Shown piece after piece: positions 56,780 through 64,000 of a stretch of 64,000 nt of DNA; the stretch's first letter is position 1; every line of letters begins with the position of its first letter. Position numbers and translations under genes: made by a program. Source of the DNA: Ophiostoma sp. CBS 140.51 (lineage: Eukaryota; Ascomycota; Sordariomycetes; Ophiostomatales; Ophiostomataceae). A model generated the notes under the pieces. That model was not told the origin of the DNA. It did no database searches and saw only the letters and a program-made list of their open reading frames with translations. The stretch is taken from assembly GCA_029298735.1 (NCBI GenBank), contig JANSLP010000153.1:1-64000 (forward strand), read 5' to 3'.

Positions 56780-56934
56780 CCGGGGGTGCAGCGTCACTTT
56801 CCTTCGTTTGCATCTTGTGTTTTTCCAACTCCTCTTCCGAAGATCATCCAGAACACGACCACGTGGCAATCCACCACTCTCCGGCCTCCTTCTAGACGAA
56901 TATCCCAACAAAGGAACAACACTACCTGTACGCC

Positions 56935-58606
56935 ATGCCTGACTCTGTCCAAAACGAAAAAGCCGGTGTCGTCACCGTCGACGATGCCGAAGCACCGGTG
57001 GCCGTCCTCGAGATGAAGGACCAGGTCAAGGCTATTGAGGAGCGCCAGCACAGCATGACGGCCATGGACGCCCTCAAGGAAGACTGGAAGCCCATCATGT
57101 GGTGTAAGTGCGCTTCACCTTGACACAATTTAATTGCCCACGCACTAATGGATAGGCATCTACATGTTCTTTGTGTGCATCACATGGGGCTACGACGGCT
57201 TGACCGCCAGCATTGTCGTCTCCATTGAGCAGTTCCGCGAACAGTTTGGCTACGAATACGATGGTGCCTACGTGGTGTCAGCAAACTGGCAGCTCAGCTG
57301 GTCGGCCGCCCTGATTGCCGGTCTCATTATCGGTGCCACAGCTACGGGTTTCTTAGTGACTCGCATCGGCCGCCAGTACACGCTCGCCATCTTTTATGTG
57401 ATTTCCATTGGCGGCATCGCCCTCGAATACTACTCGACCACGACGGCCATGTTCTTTGGCGGAAAGCTGCTCGTCGCCACACCCATGGGTGCCTACACAG
57501 CTCTAGCTCCGGCCTATGCTGCGGAAATGGCACCTCTTGTTATCCGTGGCGCCGTCATTGCCGGCATGAACTTTGCCATTGTACTCGGCCAACTTCTGGC
57601 TTACTGCGTCATTCTCGGCACCACACACCTCGAGGGCCGCGCTGGCTACCAGATCTTGTTCGCCATGCAGTGGCTGTTTGTCGGCATCGCCGCCCTGTTG
57701 CTGCCATTCCTGCCTGAGACACCGTACTGGCTCATCGCCCATGGCCGGGACGAAGAGGCCCGTAAGGTCATCCTCAAACTCCACGACGAGGATTACGATG
57801 TTGAGGGCGCCTTCGCCCAGGTGCAAAAGGCCGTCACCAAGGACAACGATGTTGGTGGTTCGCAGGGTACCATGAAGGACTGCTTTGCTCCCAGCGAGCT
57901 GAAGCGCACTCTCGTTTCGGTGTGCATGTTTGCCATCCAGACATCGTCCGGTTCACCTTGGGTCCTTGGCTACATGTCCTACTTCATGGAGCTCAATGGC
58001 GTCGATGATACAACAGCATTCCGCGCCACTGTCGGCATCACTGGCTCACAGGTCATTGCCAACCTGTTGGGCACCTGGTTGGTCGAACGTCTCGGCCGTC
58101 GTGGCACTACTCTGTACGGCGCCATTTTCTTGTTTGTTGCCCTTCTCATTATTGGTATCGACTCTGTCTCGTCCCACTCGTCTGCCTCTATTTGGGTCCA
58201 GGTCGCCTTTATGGGTGTTTGGTCGTTTGTGTACCAGGCTACTCTCGGCTCGTCTGCCTGGCCCATTTCGTCCGAGAACCCCAACTCTCGTCTGCGTGCA
58301 CCCACCCAGGCTTTGTCTGCCGTCACCAATGCTGTTGGTGCCTGTCTGTGGACTTTCGTTATGCCCTACCTTGTTAATCCCGACGAGGCCAACCTGGGCG
58401 GCAAGGTTGCCTTCATCTTTTCCGGCATGTTGGTGTTGGACATTGTCTTTATCTTCTACATGATCCCCGAGACCAAGGGTCGTACTTATGCCGAAGTCGA
58501 CTACCTGTGGAAGAGCGGCATTCCCATCCGCAAGTGGGCCAAGACACAGGTCGTGCTTGTTTCGGAGGATGGCAGTGCTCCCACAGACGATGCCAAGGAG
58601 GAATAA
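56935..58606 (+). CDS. MFS sugar:H+ symporter, alpha/beta-glucoside type
   Basis: Two exons (56935-57103, 57156-58606) with a 52-nt intron (GTAAGT...GATAG, CACTAAT branch site) give 539 residues. The N-terminus of ~50 residues is hydrophilic, followed by about 12 membrane segments. Sugar-porter signatures: RIGRQYTL after TM2, LPETPYWLIAHGRDEEARKV after TM6, VERLGRRGT after TM8 and MIPETKGRTYAEVDYLW after TM12. The YLW ending and general text resemble fungal maltose or other glucoside and oligosaccharide permeases at the plasma membrane. The divergent intracellular GH3 enzyme suggests a beta-glucoside or cellobiose substrate, but the sequence alone does not fix specificity. Confidence 0.92.
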
Positions 58607-60367
58607 ATACTGGAGGCTTGTGTCATTTCACCAGTAGAAACTAGTAGTTTAAGTATGGAAACGCGGATAACTGATATGCATCACCTAGGTAGTCCATTCT
58701 TTTCATTGTGGATATAGCTGTACTACGGTAGACATCATATTCCCCAGTGTTAATAACTTGCCAGAAGGCCAGATTACAATGTATTACCGAGGCCAGGGAG
58801 TGCCCCAGTGACGTCTTTGAAGTGAAAGATATTACAGCACGCTCAAAGAGAAGAGATAACAGCGGGTGGGCAGAGTGTCTTGGCCCCTTGGCCCTGGTAT
58901 TAGAGTGCTTGCCGGGTTTTCCTGCTCATCTTCATTTGACAGAAATCCACTGGACAGCGAAAAGGGAGCAAGGCCAGGCCAGGGAAAGGAGTCGAGATGA
59001 CGGCCAATTTCAAAAAGTGCCAGAATTGCGCTGCCAAACGTCAAGGACTCCCTTTCACAATATGTCCAGAATCGTCTCGACTTGCCAAAATATTCGAATC
59101 TATTCGAAAAATAATCAAATAGTCGTCGGGCCAAGGTCAAGACGGGCAAATATTTTTGAAATATCTTTGTGCAGCTGGCAGTTGGGCGGCCCAATTTGGA
59201 AACAATATCGCAAATTATTGGTTAGGCCAGACCTGGCGCAGGCCTTCAGCCCAGCCCGAGCAAAAAAGGACAAGGAACACACCTTCTCGGCCTCCAAAGC
59301 TTGCAGGATGAGGATGCATCGTGCTGGCTGCCAGTTGGTCGACAATCGGGAGTCGGATGCAAAAGCGCTGCTTTCCCCCGCCACCTTTTCGATGGTGTCC
59401 AGCTGAAAGCGGGCAAGGTTCAGGGGCTAGTCGCTGATTGATTTCGTTCCCATTGTCCCATTTTCCCATTAGCCCCCCCTGAGGCAATCCCGATGGGCGC
59501 AGAAAAAGGTCTGTGTGCCAGCCCCATCGCTGTTTGACAGACGAGGCTTTCTTTTCTTTTTTTCTTCTCGATTTTTTCGACCGTTCTTCCCGACTTCGTC
59601 GGCCCGTCCGTTGTTTTCGTCTTTTTGTTTTTGTGTTCGATTTTCTTTTTGCCCCCGCCGTTCCTTCAACCATCCTCTCACCATACTGAGGCTGCCGGGT
59701 GTTTGGCACACGTTTGTGAGACAAGGCCTCAATCAGCCATACCAGTTTCGATGGAATTGTGGGGTCGCAAAGAAAAGAACGAGAACAGAAAAGGATCATG
59801 GTCTTCGTCAAACCACCCCATCCTGCAGCTTTCGGCCGCCGGCCGAGGTGTTGCTCTGTCTCTTTTTCCGCAGTTTCTGCTGTGTAATGTAAATCGTGCG
59901 CAATCCGCACACGGCGAGTTGCGGCGGTTTGAAGCGACTTTTGAGTAGAAAAATGAGCGACGACAGCCATGAGAGCATGAGCCAGGCTTCTGGCTTGCTT
60001 CGTCCCCTCATTTCTTCTCCTTCTCCCTCTCTTTCTTTCTTTTCTTCTTCTTTCTCGCTCATGCCCACCTTCCCCGCTCGCGGTATGTTTGAATGTTTCG
60101 ACGGCGTCATGAAATTGCCCGACACGGTTGTGATATAGCCCCCCCTTGTCCTTTCCTAGCCCTTTGACGTGTCGTGCGCGCCTACTGGAACAGCTTCTGC
60201 CCAGTTGATGACGAGCTTTGCAGCATGTCGCTGTACAATGTAAGATGTGAAAGAGCGGTCGGCGAACGGTCAGGTCAGCATACAGCGGCGAAAGCAAAGG
60301 TCTTGGCTGCGGCGCAACTTGACAGTGAAACATGTCCAGGCTTTTCGTTGCCTTCACATCTCTTCTT

Positions 60368-60469
60368 GGGACTGGCTATCAGGACATCACGTTTGCTGTC
60401 CCCGCTTTTTGTCATCTTCCCAACCGAGTCCAGAAGTGACTTCTGGCACTGCGATGGTACCTGTAAAAG
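60368..60469. repeat. Inverted repeat, left arm
   Basis: This arm is complementary to 60676-60805 in three ordered blocks: 26 nt perfect (60368-60393 with 60780-60805), 13 nt perfect (60434-60446 with 60707-60719), and TTTTACAG plus GTACCA around 60452-60468, where the other arm has a short insertion. It also contains the near-palindrome CAGAAGTGACTTCTG. Confidence 0.8.
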
Positions 60470-60675
60470 AGTTGTAGACCTGCGACTTGCGCGGAAATGT
60501 ATAGAATAAAACCAAAGATACAGAAAAGTAAAGTAATAAAGTAAATAGATTAAAAAAAAAGTATTATCGTTAATCATTCGAATTTAAGGCTACGTCGTCG
60601 GGACAGGTTTTTAATACAAGGACCCATTTACTTCCGCCAAAATCAGTAGTTGAAAAGACTGTCATACAGCCCTCG

Positions 60676-60805
60676 TTTTACAGACACTGTATGTACCACC
60701 GATTGACCAGAAGTCACTTTTAAAGGTCTGCTGGAGGGATGACAAAAGAAAAGCTGGTTTTTGATGTCCCATGGCAGCGAACGTGATGTCCTGATAGCCA
60801 GTCCC
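60676..60805. repeat. Inverted repeat, right arm
   Basis: Complement of the left arm, separated from it by about 206 nt. The pairing is interrupted by small indels, so the copies have diverged. It could be a decayed foldback element or a structured transcript. Confidence 0.8.
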
Positions 60806-63112
60806 CTCTTCTTTTGTTCTTGCTTTCGTCTTTCCTTGCTTTTTCCGCGGCTTCCAATCGCTGATATCTGTCTTCCCCGCCTCTGTCTTGCATCTTGCAT
60901 TGGCCCAGGCCCTGCCTATTTTTCTGCAAGAGGAGACAGAAACAGACGTTCATCGGCGATGCGATAATCAAATTCGCAAGCAAGGACCCATTTTTGTTGC
61001 TTTTTTGCAGGAGACAGTGAAAGAAAAGGCTGGGATGTAAAGAGATCTTTCGTGGTATCCGCCCGAGCGTCCCAATGTGTCCTTCCACGTAGCAGCGCCA
61101 GGTGGTAGCGACAGTGGCCAGCGTGCTAGGCTCCATTATCCCAACCTCCAACCTACATCACCTTCGTTTTTCTGCCACCTTACAATTTTCTGTCTTCTTT
61201 TTGTTTCTCTTGATACCGGGCTGCGAATTTGCCCGACATATATCAAAATGGTACATATCGTATGTCCCCGCCTATAGCGAACGTGGTTCAATTATGTGCA
61301 AGCAGTCTTGTCATCGTCGACAGAATGAGGGGCCACTGGCGGTGTGGGCTTTTTGTCTCAGTTGCACGGCGGGCGTGCATAAGCTCTTTTGCTTGGGGTA
61401 TCTCTTGGGTGTCTTATCGATCTGACTGTAAGCCAACACTCGATGTCCCAGACCAGGTCAAGGGTTTGCCACGAATGAAGTGCAGTTTCTCCAACACAGG
61501 GGATGCGGAAGTGTTGACGCAAAAGAAGGAAAGAAAAGGCATCCGGCATCCGGCCTCTTTTCGTCCCGAGGCTTTCGCGGCACACCACAATTCGCTTTCC
61601 TACTTGGGCAATTGGGGTCAGTAAGATTTTCCAAGGAAAAGAAGAGGGTTAAAGCCTTGTTTCAAAGACTGCCGGTTCATGAGAAACCAAAAGAAAGCTG
61701 CGAGAAGAGGGGAAAACGATATGCACACCTTGGAAACGCTTTGTCGTATTCTGCCCCGTGTTTTTGCAGCCCTCGTTTCGGTCCCGGGCGTCGTTTTGGT
61801 GTATTGACGCCGTGATCACACCTTTGTACGAGTATTTCTCGCGAGCAGAGCCAGTCTATTTTGCAGACCTATTTGCAGGCCATGCTCTTGCCCTTCTCCG
61901 ACGGCTGAGTGCAATATGCGAAGAACGAGAACCAAGGCACCGGCTCAATCGTCTAACCTCGCACCTCGCATACAGCCCCTTGTCCAGACAATGTCTATGA
62001 CAGAATTGAATATGCACAAGCGGGCCAGCCATAGCAATTCGATTCAATCTATGCGCGCAAGGTCTTAATTCGAGAGCGAAACTCAGAATAAAAACCGGGT
62101 AGAGACAGCTTCCGCTTCCTCTTCCTCTCAATATCCTCCCAAAGCAAGCGAATACCGGCGTCGATGTGTAGCACGGCATCGCGTCGCGCACTTTGCGTCG
62201 CACTTGTTGAGAGAGGTAAATGCCTTGATGAACGAGCTGTGTGACCGCCACAATGAACGCCGCCGCCTCGGCGGCGTGATATGGGGACGCCAAAGGGTCC
62301 TTGTTTTTCGTATTTATCTGCACGAGAACGCGTCAGTATGTGTACGAGGACAAGAAAAACAAAAACAAGGAGACAGGAAATAACTTGCCGTATTCGCAAA
62401 ACAAGGATGGCTTTTCTTGTATTTTTTTCAGCCCTCGCATCACGGAGTCCGCATGTCTGCGAGACAATTACATTGGCTGTATTCTCACGACATCGCGGTG
62501 GCTTTTGACGAATGGGACGTATGGCGTACGTGTGTGGATATTGCGTGGTCTGATCGGTCGAGCCTGGTTGTGTTTTTGTAAGGTAAATATGTGTTTTCGA
62601 GATGCCCACCATACCTCACGATACACGGCATATTATCTTCCCCATTGGGACGGGAGGAGGTAGGATCTTGTCCCTCGTAGCTTCCTCGTAGCTTCCTTGA
62701 TCATGAGAAGCTTCCCAATTAGGAAGGATACCGGTCCCTAATTCGCACCCTAACAGAACGGCGGCCGCACCTGCCAAAATGTCCCACTCACAAATTCACC
62801 GAACCCCTGGGCGTTTGGGGGGGGGGGCATCAGGGGATTCTGCCGCCACCCACCGCCATCATTTTAACGTGCAAGCAAGCAAGAGTACAGCTTCACGTCC
62901 CAGGAAAAGCTCCACCGACTTCGACGCCCACCTCGACCCAAGGCTCGTGCCCAACGACATCGCGGGCAGCCACGGAAGACGCAGTTCGCACGAAACTCGA
63001 ACGCAGCTCATCCCGCATTTCGGCAGCCAGCCCGCACATCAACATCGGCACTCGACTTTCCTGCACCTCCTCGTCTCCTCGATTCTAGATTCTAGATTCT
63101 CTCCCCGCCGCC

Positions 63113-64000
63113 ATGGCGTCCTTCACGCCATACACCTACATCCAGTGCCCCTGCTCGGACTCTGCACATCTTCCGAGCACCGGAGCCCACGAGTCGTCTA
63201 GTCGCCCCTCGTCGTCGGATCGCAAAGCGGGTGGTGGCAGCGGAGGCGATCAAAGTGCCGGAGACCAGGATGGTGAGGCCGACGAGGATGACCACACCTT
63301 TGACCCGCGGTCACCGAGGGCCAATTACAGCCTCTACCCGCTCGAGTACCTGCTCTACTGCGAGGATTGCCACCAAATCCGGTGTCCGCGGTGTGTGGCC
63401 GAGGAGATTGTGACCTACTACTGCCCGAACTGTCTATTTGAGGTGCCGACAAGCAACCTAAAGAGCGAAGGCAATCGGTGAGTTGGTGTCCCTTGGTTTC
63501 TTCCCCATTTTTTCTGCCCGCATGCAGGTGCATATTGTACACGCATGTATACGTATGCGTATGCGTGTGTACGTCTGTCGACGCGTAACTTTCTATTCAC
63601 CTTGCTGGCTTTCTCGTGCATCGTACATGCATCAAGCTTGGGTGGCACAGTGCTCGCCCAGTCGCGATATCCTATCACTCTTTGCTAACCCTGTATAGAT
63701 GCACACGAAGCTGCTTTCAATGCCCCGTCTGCATTGCCCCCCTGACCGTCACGAATCTCGAAACCCCCTCGTCCAGCTCGAACCTCGCCGTTCCCGAAGG
63801 TACCGCCACCTCTTCTTCGTCACACGCCGGTGGCAGCTTCTTGCTGGGCTGCAGCTTCTGCCAGTGGAGCTCGACCGAAGTCGGCATCAAGTTTGACAAG
63901 GCGAACGGTCTGTACGGGCAGCTCGCCAAGGTGCGCAATGGCGGCAAAGCGCGGCTGGTGCCCAAGGAACAAAAGTTGAAGCGGAGGGATCTAGCGTCAC
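63113..64000 (+). CDS. Dynactin subunit 4 (p62), partial at window end
   Basis: Exon 1 is 63113-63477; a 221-nt intron (GTGAGT donor, GCTAAC branch site, TATAG acceptor) ends at 63698; exon 2 starts at 63699 and runs off the window. The start ASFTPYTYIQCPC is typical of fungal p62. Paired CxxC zinc-binding motifs follow: CEDCHQIRCPRC, YYCPNC, then after the junction CFQCPVC and CSFCQW, the RING-like cluster of dynactin p62. An insertion rich in Ser, Gly and Asp (about residues 22-62) is not conserved. Known p62 forms part of the pointed-end complex of dynactin, the dynein cofactor for nuclear and vesicle movement. The intron is unusually long for this window and has an alternating GTATGCGTATGC tract. 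Confidence 0.92.

Larger units (their letters stand above)
55298..56934. other. Divergent promoter region of GH3 beta-glucosidase and sugar porter
   Basis: About 1.6 kb carrying both promoters and three related repeat elements (55611-55654, 56013-56039, 56456-56482). TATA-like words are present near each gene. No coding feature supported. Confidence 0.65.
58607..63112. other. 4.5-kb region without a recognisable gene
   Basis: After the sugar porter there is no frame with a domain until the dynactin gene. Composition swings between CT-rich and GA-rich blocks (59530-59680, 60000-60070). The region carries the imperfect inverted repeat at 60368-60805 and an 11-nt G run at 62817-62827. The last ~400 bp should be the dynactin promoter and leader. 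Confidence 0.4.

Noticed and set aside
62817..62827. Run of 11 G as a possible structural element
   Set aside because: A single homopolymer; its length may be a sequencing or assembly artefact and no G-quadruplex pattern of separated tracts is present.

Overview
This window is genomic DNA of a filamentous ascomycete, most likely a Sordariomycete. Genes carry short GT-AG introns of about 50-105 nt (one of 221 nt) with CTAAC-like branch sites. They include typical fungal families: Zn2Cys6 regulators, a bifunctional tryptophan synthase, dynactin p62, a Yos9/OS-9 lectin, DUF1996 and TRI12-type transporters. I could support 21 protein-coding genes and one apparently degraded gene. I saw no tRNA, rRNA, CRISPR array or intact transposon. 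Exon boundaries were read by eye from splice signals and frame continuity.

Left part (1-18.4 kb): a small S/T-rich tailed protein (371-841, -); a bacterial-type GH2 beta-glucuronidase (3567-5393, -) divergent from an anion:cation-symporter-type MFS permease (7140-8764, +); a Cys-rich single-pass membrane protein (9793-10821, +); Yos9-like ER lectin (11304-13322, +); and a four-exon Zn2Cys6 regulator (15696-18417, +). About 7 kb without a recognisable gene follows.

Middle (25.4-45.5 kb): a CM1/Cnn_1N coiled-coil protein (25380-28637, +), a multi-pass membrane protein, a second Zn2Cys6 regulator, two unknown small proteins and a bZIP-DUF3425 regulator (35658-36893, -). Then come a four-exon cytochrome P450 (37449-39198, -) divergent from a TRI12-like MFS pump (41226-43037, +), and tryptophan synthase (43243-45493, -).

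Right part (46.5-64 kb): a broken HNH-family gene (46550-47932, -), a two-exon small secreted 10-cysteine protein (48393-48745, -), a DUF1996 secreted protein, a FAD monooxygenase, and an intracellular GH3-PA14 beta-glucosidase (52739-55297, -) divergent from an MFS sugar transporter (56935-58606, +). After a 4.5 kb gap with an imperfect inverted repeat, the window ends inside a dynactin p62 gene (63113 onward, +).

A recurring design is the divergent enzyme/transporter pair: beta-glucuronidase with an organic-anion permease, P450 with an efflux-type pump, and cytosolic beta-glucosidase with a sugar porter. Each shared intergenic region of 1.6-2.0 kb carries short direct repeats containing CCG. 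Together they suggest uptake, deconjugation and detoxification of plant-derived glucosides, glucuronides and small toxic compounds. The pairing is seen in the sequence; the physiology is inferred.
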